Assembly (NCBI GenBank): GCA_964020975.1
Contig: CAXHWN010002785.1
Location: 1-64,000 of the forward strand
Length of the DNA stretch: 64,000 nucleotides
Reading direction: 5' to 3'
From: Hermodice carunculata
Lineage: Eukaryota; Annelida; Polychaeta; Eunicida; Amphinomidae
The position numbers and the translations under genes were made by a program. How positions within the stretch are numbered: position 1 is the first letter of the stretch; every line of letters begins with the position of its first letter. This document shows positions 11,870 to 22,739 of the stretch, in pieces. The notes below the pieces were generated by a model, which made no database searches, was not told the origin of the DNA, and saw only the letters and a list, made by a program, of their open reading frames with translations.

Positions 11870-13400
11870 TGTGTTTGACTGCAATTAGGAATTACTTCCG
11901 CAAATTCTGTAAAGCAATTTCTAGAGACTGTGAAACATATTGTTCTTGGAGTATTATCAATTCTTCTGAGTTTGTGTCTAAAATCAAAGATTTAAAAGCA
12001 ACAAATGTTTTGATTTTTCTACACTGTACATGAATCTACCCATAGATGAAATCAAAAGTTCTGTTTCAGTATTAATCAGCAAAATGTTTAAATATAATGG
12101 TACACCATACATAAATATTAATTCATATTAAGAGAGCATAATGGTCACATAATAAATATGTAAAAAGTAACGTTAAATCTTACACTGTTGAAGCTTTGAT
12201 AGATGCTATAAAATTTCTTTGGGATGATACTTTTGTTCAATGCAGATTAGTTTTTCAACAAATAAAAGGGGAATTCCAACGTGTAGCAACTGTCCCTGTT
12301 ACTTGCTGATTTATATTCAACCTGGCTTGAATTTAAGTATGTGGGTAAATTGATGAAAAAGGACTTCGGGTGGCTAAAAATTATCAAACAGTGTAAGGCA
12401 TATTGATGACATTGCGTGTGTAATTGTACAAGATTTCAGTGAAACACCTAAGGAAATTTCCCCCAATAGATATCCCTTTGGAAGGTAACAAATCAGATGG
12501 TTTCAGAGATGTGCTTCTGGACTTGGATATTTGGGTCACAAATAACAGATTTTGCATCAAAGTCTATCACAAAATTAATGCATTAACCTTGGAAGTAGAT
12601 AACTATCCTTAGCGCAATTTCAAAAACTGGTGGATATATTACATTTTTGTCACAAATTCTGAGATTTGTTCGAATTTGTTCTAAATGGCAGGACTTTGCA
12701 TCTAGAACCAAATTCATATTCAAAGAAAGCATATTGGTCACATAATAAATATGTAAACAGCAACGTTAAATTTTACACTGTTGAAACTTTAATAGATTAG
12801 TTTATCAACAAATGAAAGGGGAATTCCGATTGTGTAGCAACTGTCCCTGTTACTTGCTGATTTATATTCAACCTGGCTTGAATTTAAGTATGTGGGTAAA
12901 TTGATGAAAAAGGACTTCGGGTGGCTAAAAATTATCAAACAGTGTAAGGCATATTGATGACATTGCTTGTGTAAATGTACAAGATTTCAGTGAAACACCT
13001 AAGGAAATTTCCCCCAATAGATATCCCTTTGGAAGGTAACCAATCAGATGGTTTCAGAGGTGTGCTTCTGGACTTGGATATTTGGGTCACAAATAACAGA
13101 TTTTGCATGAAAGTCTATCACAAAATTAATGCATTAAACTTTGCAGTAGATAACTATCCTTAGCGCAATTTCAAAAACTGGTGGATATATTACATTTTTG
13201 TCCCAAATTTTGAGATTTGTTCGTATTTGTTCTAAACCGCAGGACTTTGCATCTAGAACCAAATTCATTTACAGTCAACTGGAGCCAAAAGGATTCAAAG
13301 ACGTAACTTAGATGAAATATTTCAACAAATTTTGCTGTAAATATCCAAAGATTGTTTGAAAGTTTGGCTATAGTAATTTAAGAGATTTTAGACTTGCCTG
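11870..13400 (+). mobile_element. Penelope-like element, reverse-transcriptase region, partly duplicated
   Basis: Before the duplication the frames show 'SSEFVSKIKDLKATN' (11960) and 'NLPIDEIKSSVSVLI' (12035), the equivalents of the fingers 'fsTLYTnlPh' block. Each duplicated unit then shows 'TVPVTCxLxYSTWLEF', a His-Ile-Asp-Asp (the RT catalytic Asp pair, near 12402 and 12951), 'HLRKFPPIDIPLEGN' and 'LDLDIWVTNNRFC.KVYHKIN', followed by 'DNYP' and 'RFVRICSKWQDFASRT'. This order matches the Penelope-like RT palm and thumb, where 'LDL.I...nrf.TkvYdKr.dfnF.ivN.P' and 'qlvRfaRiC..y.dF..R' are conserved. The C-terminal 'EPKGFKDVT' follows at 13285. It is a decayed copy with several breaks. Confidence 0.75.
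12122..13266. repeat. Tandem duplication inside the Penelope-like element
   Basis: Unit A (12122-12713, 592 bp) and unit B (12714-13266, about 553 bp) are collinear and close to identical over most of their length. Both start 'ttcatatt...agcatattgg' or a close variant and end 'tctagaaccaaattcat'. B lacks about 45 bp present in A around 12205-12245. Differences between the units are few, so the duplication is younger than the decay of the element. Confidence 0.9.
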
Positions 13401-14430
13401 TTTCGCCACTTAATTTTATCTTTGACATCGTTCTGTTTGGTTAAGCCCCCAGGGCGCTATCGGGAGCAGGGAGTGGCCGACGACAGTAACAATCTTGCCT
13501 AACTGTACTTAGAATCTGGTAAAGAACAATTGCATTTTGATTACATTTTCTTGACTTGAAAACTAATGGCTCGCATTCGTTTCTGACATGCTTCAGTATA
13601 CATTCAACCAATGTCCAAAAATACTGAAATTTGACAGTATTTAACCAAATGTCACAAACTTGACCAATTAGGTTGGAACATTTACACAGGGTTGGCAGCG
13701 AAATGGAGGCTTATTGTTTGGAGACTTTCAAAGTGAAGAGTAGGTGTCATCATATAGTTTCTGTTACATTTCTGGTGCAGGATGTCTATTGTTGCAGTAC
13801 TTGTTGGGATTTCCCTCGGTTTGTACAGGTGTTCTAGCTGTAACTGTTTATTTTATTTAAACGCTGGGACTGCATTGAACACCCCAGTTTGTCTCTACTT
13901 CAGTGACGCACTGGCAGAGGGTTTAATTAAGGTAAGCTTTGCTGTTGAAAAGGGTACATACTGGTTCAGGTGTAAGTCAAATTATTCTTATTTGAATTTG
14001 TACTATACAAATTATGTTTGGTTTGGTATTATCTATTCAAATTGAAGCTCTGCATTTTTAGCAAATCTACACTTATTTAGCTAATGCATCATTTGACACG
14101 TTCATATAATTTATCATTATAATGTGGTTTTCCTTAGCTGAATATTTAGCGTAGACAAGGAGCCGCTCCTCATAGAGACACGCACGGGTAGATTCTCCGA
14201 AACTAGTTTTGAGTAGTTACTCGCTGAAGACCCTTTAATTTATTTGGGCTATTGCAGCCCATGTCAACATTCTACAGAGAAACGTGTGCAATGTGGACAA
14301 TAGCACTTCCATATTTATACTGGTGAGACAGTATCATGTAAGCTTACTGAATGTAAAGAGTTCGGACTGCGAAATAGGGTAATGACTACCATGAAGTGGT
14401 TCTAGACGAAAAGATACATTTTTAAGTGCA
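13390..14430 (+). repeat. Penelope-associated 3' repeat, copy 1
   Basis: Two blocks here match the copy at 54.7-56.5 kb. Block 1 (13390-13520: 'gacttgcctgtttcgccacttaa', 'gccgacgacagt', 'ttgcctaactgtact', compared piecewise) matches 54810-54975. Block 2 (14041-14400: 'gaagctctgcattt', 'gagccgct', 'gaagaccctttaatt', 'aaagagttcggactgcg') matches 56165-56540. Because copy 1 directly follows the RT of the Penelope-like element, I infer this is that family's 3' region. Block 2 conserves short inverted words (cgggta ... ttactcg). The 13520-14040 part between the blocks is not shared and holds an 87-codon plus-strand frame (13782-14045) with a hydrophobic start and no known motif. Confidence 0.6.
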
Positions 14431-14666
14431 TCATATATAGTAATGTTCAATATATATTTACCAAGTTGGAGACTTGACTTGTTGGCCTTTGTTGATGGAC
14501 GTTCAATGGAAGTTACGCATTCAGCTCTGACATTTCGTGAGGAAACGGTGAATTGTGTTTGTAACCTGTATTCAGCAACCCAATTGCGGAGGTCACGATA
14601 CGAGACATTCATGTTAATTTCCCGCACGGGGATCGCGTCTGTCAATCACGGAGGACACCATTAGTT

Positions 14667-14796
14667 ATTCACTGTTTTAGTGTGAAATACAGGAAGTATC
14701 TCCCCCAAAGACAGCTGTATTACCCGAGGCGAAGCCGAGGGTAACACAGCTGTCTTGGGGGAGATACTTCCTGCATTTCACACTAAAACAGTGAAT
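14667..14796. repeat. Long hairpin (58/59-bp inverted repeat)
   Basis: The left arm 14667-14725 pairs with the right arm 14739-14796 with two mismatches and one single-base indel. The loop, gaggcgaagccga (14726-14738), can itself fold as GGC-GAA-GCC. The arms begin attcactgttttagtg and end gacagctgtattaccc. High arm identity means either a recent origin or constraint. It looks like a foldback or MITE terminus. Confidence 0.95.
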
Positions 14797-14801
14797 GACG
14801 A

Positions 14802-15163
14802 TTTTATCCCATTTTTGATGATGTAATTGCATGCCCAAAAAATACACATGTTCGACCCGCTGCTGCTGCAGTTCACTTCACAGTCCGCCATCATGTTGTC
14901 GTCTGCAGCGCATCAAGGCTTGTATCGCATGACAGAGACTTCCGGTGGCTGATCGATGCACTAACCAGATAGGGAAATACAGCGAGAATACCGCTGTATT
15001 CCCCGGCCAGTTACGAGAATACCGCTGTATTCCCCGGTCAGTTTCAGGAATCGCGCTGTATTTCACCTTTGCAGTAATTAATGCACAAATAAGGGTAATA
15101 CAAAGAGTGTACCATAGCTATTAACCAATCAGAAGCCAAGGATTCTATCAAAAATGGGATAAA
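14802..15163. mobile_element. MITE-like unit with 17-bp inverted ends
   Basis: tttatcccatttttgat at 14802-14818 is the reverse complement of atcaaaaatgggataaa at 15147-15163, 362 bp end to end. Inside lie three tandem copies of about 30 bp with 'ataccgctgtattccccgg' or a variant (14980-15062). The long hairpin at 14667-14796 abuts its left end, so the two may form one compound element. No coding capacity. Confidence 0.65.
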
Positions 15164-15530
15164 TGGGCATATCACTGTCAGAGGCACGGCTAGATACCCC
15201 TTTATTGCCAAATTAGTGTCTTTTTGAAAAATGCAAGTTTACAAATGCCAAAGTCATTTTCACTTAGTGCTTCTTAAATTGGATATGGGAATAAATTTCC
15301 ATCTGCAGGTGCTACATATTCTTTACTTTCACAAAAACCAGTAATACCCCGTTTGTCCACACAGACAGCTGCAGTATCTTGCCAGATTATAGTTACTGGG
15401 ACAATAACGTATGTAGTTGTGGTGGCAAATTATTACATAACTAAAAGAACCAGTTGCAAATCTTCAACTTTTTTGTGAAGTGCTTTTTCTCCCAAACAAG
15501 TGCGATCTGCTGCAGTAGTTTGTAACATGC

Positions 15531-15535
<5 letters not shown>
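15164..15535. other. Gene-free stretch
   Basis: No coding frame, repeat or RNA gene that I can support. Confidence 0.5.
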
Positions 15536-15612
<77 letters not shown>

Positions 15613-15660
15613 GTGTGTGTCTGTCTGTCTGTCTGTCTGTGTCTGTGTGTGTCTGCGTGC
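15536..15660. repeat. Compound microsatellite (TA)n-(TG)n-(TCTG)n
   Basis: TA 15536-15596, TG 15599-15620, TCTG units to about 15640, then tgtgtc variants. Open frames across it are artefacts. Confidence 0.97.
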
Positions 15661-16731
15661 ATTATTAGAGATGATCATTCTTAAAATTGACCTTAATGAC
15701 GATGCATAACACCTAAAGAAACCCTTCAGGTATTTTCCCGTCTTTCTACGGTAAATGAGTACTTTGCTGCCCCGCCATTTATAATGTTCCGGTCTGAAAT
15801 ATTTCAGCAGTACAATCAATTTTTGTGAAATTTATAGAGACTTACACAATACAGATTACAGTCCTTTTGAAATTTTTGCCTCCTTATCTGTAATGAAGTT
15901 TTTGAAGGACTTTAAACCTGCGATTTGGCCTAAAATGGGCTGCCGGTGTTACATATAATGTATTTTATACCAGTTCCCTTTACAATGAAAAGCTTTAGGC
16001 AAAATAAACAAACTTTTAATGTTGGCTTCAAATAAAAAGACGGAAATGTACACAATATTAATTGTCTGTAAAAGTTGATTGGTAGCCTACCCAATGATTA
16101 ATGAGGTAAAAAAAAGTGTGTTCCTGGGTTTGCGGTCAACTCCGTTACGGGCTATAATTCATTCAGTGATGACTACATACATTAGTACAACCTTCTGCAG
16201 TTGGTTGGACTGACATAGCCTGTTGCTGAAAAATTCATTCAATGACATGAAGGTCAGGCCACATCTGCTATTGATTTTTTCACAACTCCCTTAATTTGCT
16301 ACCCACCAATGTCATAAAATTACGTGTCAATTCCGTTCAGGTTCTAGAACCTGGATATACATAGCAAATTAGTTTGAAAAAATGCCACGCGAGAAATACT
16401 TGGGACCATACTGTGTGGGCATAGTGTTAGCAGTTATAAGTGATTTTCTCACATCTTTGCATGCTCTGAAAGTTTAAGGCATTAACTCCGTTACAACATG
16501 TTGGTGTTGACTCCCTTATGCAATGAGGTTGACTAATCAACTCCGTTAAATAACAGAGTTGATTTCAGCATCTAGATATGCCATTTCTTTTGCATCTATA
16601 TGCAATATAAAGAAACATTTATATTTGTGAAAAGTACAGTTATGTTACCAACATATGTTTGATACCCTTGGTAAAAGGTCTTCTTACAGTTAGCGCAATC
16701 TGTAGATTATAACTGAAGTGCACTGTTAGCT
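15661..16731. other. Gene-free stretch with a (G)TCAACTCCGTTACGG motif cluster
   Basis: gtcaactccgttacgg at 16135-16150, gtcaattccgtt at 16325-16336, taactccgttac near 16483-16494 and atcaactccgtta at 16536-16548, followed by an inverted relative (taacagagttgat, 16551-16563). The motif shares TCCGTTACGG with the cluster around 6.1-9.6 kb. No gene is supported here. Confidence 0.5.
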
Positions 16732-17040
16732 GTGAGTATATTAATGATAGTGGACAATGTGTGGTATCAAAATTTGCCCACATGTCACCATCCTTGTGTG
16801 CTAAAATTGGATAAGGAATTTAAAAAGATTAAAATTGTAGAAGCACTGCATTCTGAGTCAACCTTAAAAGAATGGTGCAAAAGAAGCACTGAAAAAAACA
16901 TTGAAAACTTGGCAGAGACAGATATTAGGCTGAGTTTTGTACTCACCAGTATAGTGCCTGAGAAACAATTCTTTGCGTCTGACCATGTCCATATGTCTAA
17001 ACTTGGCACAATGTATCTAGCCAATTTTATCAATCATTAA
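16732..17040 (+). pseudogene. 102-codon open frame, possible SGNH-hydrolase-like fragment in a LINE 5' region
   Basis: The frame starts 'MSILMIVDNVWYQNL' and ends 'SDHVHMSKLGTMYLANFINH'. The end resembles block V of SGNH/GDSL hydrolases (Asp-x-x-His followed by a Gly and a hydrophobic helix), which some LINE ORF1 proteins contain. The first catalytic block (GDS) is not visible, so this would be only the C-terminal piece. It lies about 300 bp upstream of a LINE endonuclease region on the same strand. Function is not established; a chance frame remains possible. Confidence 0.35.
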
Positions 17041-17339
17041 CTAGTGTATTGGCACAAGGGAACAATATGGGGAGCGACATTATCTTTGGAATAAAAATAC
17101 GTTTTAATATCTGCTGGTGTCTATCAATTCTTAGTCGTGACAAGTCAATTGAAGTGAGACAATGGCTCCACGAAAAACAAAAGTGTGCTTGTCGAAATTA
17201 AGTATTTCCACTGAAACATTCTGCGAATTGAAGGCCCAAATGCTGTAAAATCTGATGACCATGAATTCCAACAATACATAAAAACTATTACGTAATAGCA
17301 CTTACATAAACTTATGCATATAATGACATATCAGTAAGA

Positions 17340-19950
17340 CTTCAAGGTTATTATATATGTAAAATGAATTGCCCACAACACAAAAGAGCCAAGAAAGACT
17401 CTGGTAGCATAGCTGTCATGATCAGACACAAGCCGAGGAAATGTATAATATTTCAAAAGAGCAAATGGCATGACATCATTTGGACGAAAATTGACAGGTA
17501 GGAGTTTAGCTTAGATTGTGGTTGGATAGTATATGTTGCCCCCAGCAACTCCACATACAGTCGGAGAATGGAAGAGGAAACTTTTAACATATCGGAAAAT
17601 GAAATTATAAAATACTCAGAAATGGGCAAAAATTGAAAAATATATAAATTGAAAATATAATCTGAATGAAAAGATGCTGGGTAACCTAAGCAGTAGAAAA
17701 CGTGTTATCAGTCGAATTGGTGCAGTGTTGTGGACTATGATAATGTACATAAGGATAAATTTACATATGTTAAGTGGTTCATCATACATGAATTTAATGG
17801 GATCTTCTCAGACCATTGCAAAATGTCTTTAGCACTGAGAGTACGTTACAATACAGAAAAGACATGACTGATCTGAATCCATTCCCACTTGGGTAAAAAT
17901 GGAACTAAAATGCAGCAAATGGATTCCAAGGTTCCATTGCATTCCCCCAAAGAGAGGTAAAATTGAAACCATTGAACAGATTGCAGAGATGTCTATCAGC
18001 ACAGAAAATGCCCATGACTTTATAATTACACAAGCAAAGAAGTTCTCAAATCTGCAAATTGAGGTTGCCGACATATCTTTTGTAAAAAGAAGAAAATATA
18101 GAAAGAAGGGAAAGGGTGGTACAAGGGCTGTCATCAGCCGAAAAATGAACTAATATAACAAAGCAGATTACCACATAATCATCCAAAGGACCCTACCATA
18201 AGGAGACAAAACTCTGCTACAAAAAGGCATAAAAGAAACAAATTTAAGTCAATAAAAGGAGGTACAGTGAAGAGATTTTTGCACAGTGAGAAGACGTGGC
18301 AGACCATGGCCACATACCAAAGAAGTATTGGAACGTGGAATCCTTTGGCAGGAGAGAGATGTCCATGATAAAAGACATATATCTGGATCCAAGGGACATA
18401 ACGAGACATTACACAAAATTGTTACATAGAGTAGAGCAAGATAGTGGAGATTCAGCCTACCTAGATAAATTATTGAAAGATTTAAAGCAAAGTGATGGTC
18501 CAAAAATTAGAAAAAGGTAAAGGAGGCAATAAACGAATTAAAAATCAATAAAGAATGTGGTTCTGGTTTGCTCATTAATGGGATGGTGAAGGGTTCGAGC
18601 AGATGGGTTGTAATGAATATTCTTAACATGGTTTACAATCACAAAATCCTTCCAAAATACGTAAAGGTGGATCACATCACAAGTATACGAAATTGTTGTT
18701 ATGCACCCAACATGTGAACTATAGGGGTTACTATTAATAGCTCTATTAGAAACAAAATTCACCTTGATACTGCATAAAAGATTAGAAAATTGGCTGGCTG
18801 GACACAGGAATCAATGAATCAAATATGGTTCAGAAAACAGGGAATACAGATCCCTTTCTTGTAATGAAAACAGTAATGAAACAGATGTTTTAAATAAGAA
18901 GCAACAGCTGTAGACATGTTTGGTTGATTTTCAAAAATCATATGATATATTTTTGGCACAAGAAACTGCTATACAAAATTCTCAAAATGGGAGCAAAGAG
19001 AATTTTTGGGATATCATTGAAGGTATGCGTTATATCACTGAAACCTGCGTTAAAGTGAACGACTCAATATCATTAAAATTAAAAACCAACATCGGTGTGT
19101 TACCATGTGAAGAGCCCAATACTTTTAACGGCTATATTAATGATCTATCTACCAAAGTGTATTTACAAGCCTGGCCACTCCCCAGGGGTAAATGGCAACA
19201 AAATTAGTATCTTGTTGTATGCAGACAATCTAGTCCTAATATTTCTCTAAGACGCGGGACTTCGGAGAAGCATAAACTGATTACGTAAATACTGCCAACA
19301 ATGGGTATAAGATGTAATTATCACCAAAACAAAACGTTTATTATTCAACTAAAAGTCAAACCCTGTGGTATCAACTTCTATTTGAATGAGGAGAAACTGG
19401 AACATATTCAAGAATAAAAGTATTTGGAGATAAAACTAGTCCAGTGGGAAAAACAGCTCAACCAAAGACCACATTGCAATGAAAGCTTTATGGGCAATGC
19501 TCAAGCTGAAAGGGTGCATACAACAAGAAAATATGAACCCCAAAGGGTACGTCAAACTTTATGACAAACTTGTTAAAACTTATATATTTCTATGGTGCAC
19601 AACAGCTGGACAAAATGGAAGTGGTGATCTACACAAGGTGTATGAACCATACCCAGTGGAAAAAGTTAATGTGCGATTCTGTACATTTATGTTAGGAATT
19701 ACTGCGAAAGCTACTAGTGTTGCAGTTATGGGTGAACTTGAAATGTGCCCACTAGGGGCAAGTACAATGGTATCAATCCTTCCTAATAGTAGAGAAAAAC
19801 ATGACCCATATTCATAAATCCCAAACCCAACAATGACAGCAAAGCAATTCCAGAGTAACCGTATCAAAGCATCAACATTCATCTTCCAATACCAATGTGA
19901 AGAAACAAATTTCACTCCTGACTTGTGACAGGCAGTCACTCATATAAGGC
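17340..19950 (+). mobile_element. Decayed APE-type LINE (endonuclease, RT, C-terminal domain)
   Basis: Endonuclease signals at 17385-17610 are 'KDSGSIAVMIRHKPRKC', 'WHDIIWTKID' and 'PSNSTYSRRMEEETF' followed by 'NEIIKYSEMGK'. RT starts at about 18510 ('KEAINELKINKECGSG'), with 'MNILNMVYNHKILPKYVK' at 18611 and 'HVNYRG' near 18710. The palm appears in several frames: 'VDFQKSYD' (18921), 'TCVKVNDSISLKLKTNIGV' (19041-19100), 'NGYINDLS' (19128) and a 'LLYADNLVL'-like stretch near 19210. The C-terminus has 'VRFCTFMLGITAKATSVAV' then 'GELEMCPLG' (19669-19755), matching the 'LGV...TSN.AV.GELGR.PL' block of a LINE lineage common in invertebrates. Many stops and frameshifts make this an old copy. Confidence 0.8.
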
Positions 19951-22463
19951 AACTGGTGGTTATAAACCGGTCCTATCAACCTTTGAAACATTCTTCATTA
20001 ACTACAGACTACAGTGTTGACAAATTGCATAGGCTTTACCACTCAAAAACCAAAGTTTAATTACTTCTGCCAAATATAGAAAGAGACCTGGCAGGCCTAT
20101 CACTCTTTAGTTCTCCTGACTTGTCAGTCAGTTGAGTTTACAGCAAAAGAAGAAAGTAGGCCTACATCGGTTTTGTGATTTTCATGAATCTGGAACGTTA
20201 TAAACACACTCTACCTCTATTACAATTATGAGTCGGAGAACACAGCACAACATAGCCAACGACGTATTTATCAAATAGTACAGAAAAACATGACCCAAAA
20301 TTCATTTATCCCCTACTTTGTACCATATTACATTGAAAACCCATGTGATACGGCCTATGTGATATTGTTGACCATATCCCATGGGTGGGACTACTTTTTA
20401 CCATATTTGCAAAGTCAGAAACATGGTTTTCCAAATATGGAAGGAATCTATTCCACATTTGGTATATGCAAACTCGCCTTATTATTTTGCCATAAATCAC
20501 GGCCGAAAACCTGATGATACGTGGTATAAATCCCAGCCAATGGGTAAGAATAAACTTGATTCTGTGATGCAAACTATGGCCAAAAATGCAGGACTGATTA
20601 TTGGCAGAAAAAACAACCACTCTAAGACGCACGATGTGCAGTCCACTTTTACATCCAAGTGTCCCGCCAAACATTATTCAACAGCTGAGCGGGTACAAAA
20701 ATGCGCAGTCCGTGAACGACCATGCAACAGCTAGCCGAAATCAACAGCACGCCACGTGCAGCCTTCTCCAGGGAAATTATTCTTCTTTTCAGAGACCTCT
20801 AACATCTGTCCAAAACACTCCCTAGACTCTGTTTTCATAGCTTGTCCCAGCTGGCGTGGCAGGGAGCCATCGCCCCGCTCCTTCGAACGGGCAATGCTGG
20901 CAATGCTGCCGTCACGGAATGGGGAAAATCTGACGGACAACAGTCAGTTGAGCTCCACGGGTGCATACTTTGGAATGTTTGCTGGTGCAACATTCAAAGT
21001 CAACGTGACCTTCCAATTCTCCTCTCCACCAAATTAATTCCATATAGAAATAATTAAAATGTGTCTTTTCGTCGAGATTTTTGTCTGAAGCGACGGCCAT
21101 TCAAAAAAATCCGCCATTAGGCCTGTGGTCGACCGCTTTTCTTTGTTGTTTAAATTTTATATTCATGCGCGCGACATGACTGTGTCAAAGTCCCATGTAA
21201 TGTAGTGAAATAAAATGTGACAAGTTGTATGAATGGTCTTCGCACTCGGGTGATCAGACGCGCAGGCAGGCAAACAACTCGGGGATTCGGTTTGACAGAT
21301 TAACGACTCAGGTAATTTTGTCTATAAATCCCAAACCCTTAAACATTGCAGACATCTGAAAACCACATCTAATAATTCGTTAGTGGTCGGGATTTATTAA
21401 CGGATTAGTGACTTAGTGACGGGGAAGCCGCCATACCATGGCCAGTGGCAACTAAGAACTGATGCTCATCATAATAAAATGTGCAATAATATGTAATAAA
21501 TAACTTATCGTTTCTTAGACGTCCTACTGCATAGCGTCACGTAATGTGACATAGGGTCGTTTTGCTCGTTTGTTTTAAAACATATATAATGTGAATTTTC
21601 TAGCTCACTTTGGTCTACACTTTAAAATACACATCTCTTAAGAGATCTGTCATGACAGTTAATGAAAGTTTCAAGTGCAAACCATTACTTCCCTATTCTT
21701 TAATGATGCTCACATGAGTGTTTAGTATTTACCTTAAGATTAGCATGAAACTCGACTTAAGGCAGTTTATAAATGGCATATATTCAACAAAGCTTTAATT
21801 ACACACACGGACATGTAACCAATTAACATGCGGAAATATAACACCTATTTTCATTCCCATGAAAAATATCGATGCTTGATTCATTATCTTGTGCTTGTAT
21901 TTTCAAAATCGGCAGCATGTCATATTCAAGTTTGTGCTACAGACTGGCGTTCTTTTAAAAAATCAATGAGGATAGACACTTGTATTGAGGCGATCAAAAC
22001 GATATTAGCTCAAGACAAATTAAAAATGCAAGTTCATTCATATTGTGTGCGTGCGTGTATTTTCTCCAGGGCATAATGGCCACGTGTGTGAATCAGAACA
22101 CACAACTTAAATGTTATTTTTGGGTCAGTTTTACACAGGATACCAAAATAGCTTACACGCATAAATGAACATGCCAGGATATCACTTTCTGAATAAAAAA
22201 GAAAAACTACATTAAATACAGATTTGAACAAATGTGCCTCAGACCAGATGTTCGTACTTGCTAAACAAACTTCAAGCACATATCGAAAGAACGAGGTTGT
22301 ATTGTCGTTTAATGCATGCAACCACAACCATTATTTTATCATGCATAAAATCCAAATAAAGTTGAAACATGCACAGGATGAGCTATTGAGAGGCTTGAGA
22401 CGCAAATAAAAATGTCAAAGCGTGTACATAAATACTTGCCAAATGATATCTCAAATCTATTAC
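19951..22463. other. Gene-free stretch; GC-richer patch at about 20640-21110
   Basis: No recognisable gene. 20290-20540 contains repeated 'ccatat'/'atatgg' words with partial dyad symmetry. 20640-21110 is richer in G+C and CpG than its surroundings and is open in several frames at once, on both strands, which is more consistent with base composition (a promoter-like or repeat segment) than with a gene. If the receptor gene at 22.5-32.4 kb continues 3' of 22464, its further exons were not recognised here. Confidence 0.4.
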
Positions 22464-22739
22464 CTTTAAATTTAGATTTTCGAAAATACACGGGACCGGC
22501 AACCACATCGGTACCATTATTTACCCACAGTCTGAAGATGACAGGACCGTGTCCAACGTACAGAGCATGTTGTTGAGCATAATGTGGCAGTGATACATTT
22601 TTGCAGCTTCGATGAGTGTTTTTTCTGCAGTATTCAAGTGTAAAATCAGAATAGGGTCCATTTGGGGCATCCCATTTAAGAAAGGCTCTTCCGTCTACCA
22701 AATAGAAAATTGCTGAAGATCCATTTAGGAAAGGCCTGG
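22464..22739 (-). CDS. Ig/FN3 receptor gene: fibronectin type III-like exon
   Basis: Read on the minus strand, the exon follows a clean acceptor (ttttcgcttacag) at 22739 and ends at a donor (AAAG|GTAATA) at 22464. It is 276 bp, 92 codons, with phase-1 ends. The protein carries 'AFLKWDAPNG', 'DFTLEYCRKN', 'HALYVGHGPVIFRLWVNN' and 'GTDVVAGPVYF', the pattern of a fibronectin III domain: a Trp in strand B, a Tyr in strand C and a hydrophobic F/G hairpin. The expected C-terminal strand is short. It is the most C-terminal exon I can place. Its 1-1 phase matches the four Ig exons upstream on the same strand, so I group them as one gene. Two extra Cys residues (YCRK..SC) could form a disulphide. Confidence 0.72.

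Noticed and set aside
13782-14045. Plus-strand transmembrane exon (hydrophobic start after an acceptor-like AG)
   Set aside because: Single weak splice context, no neighbouring exons, and it lies between two blocks of a repeat.
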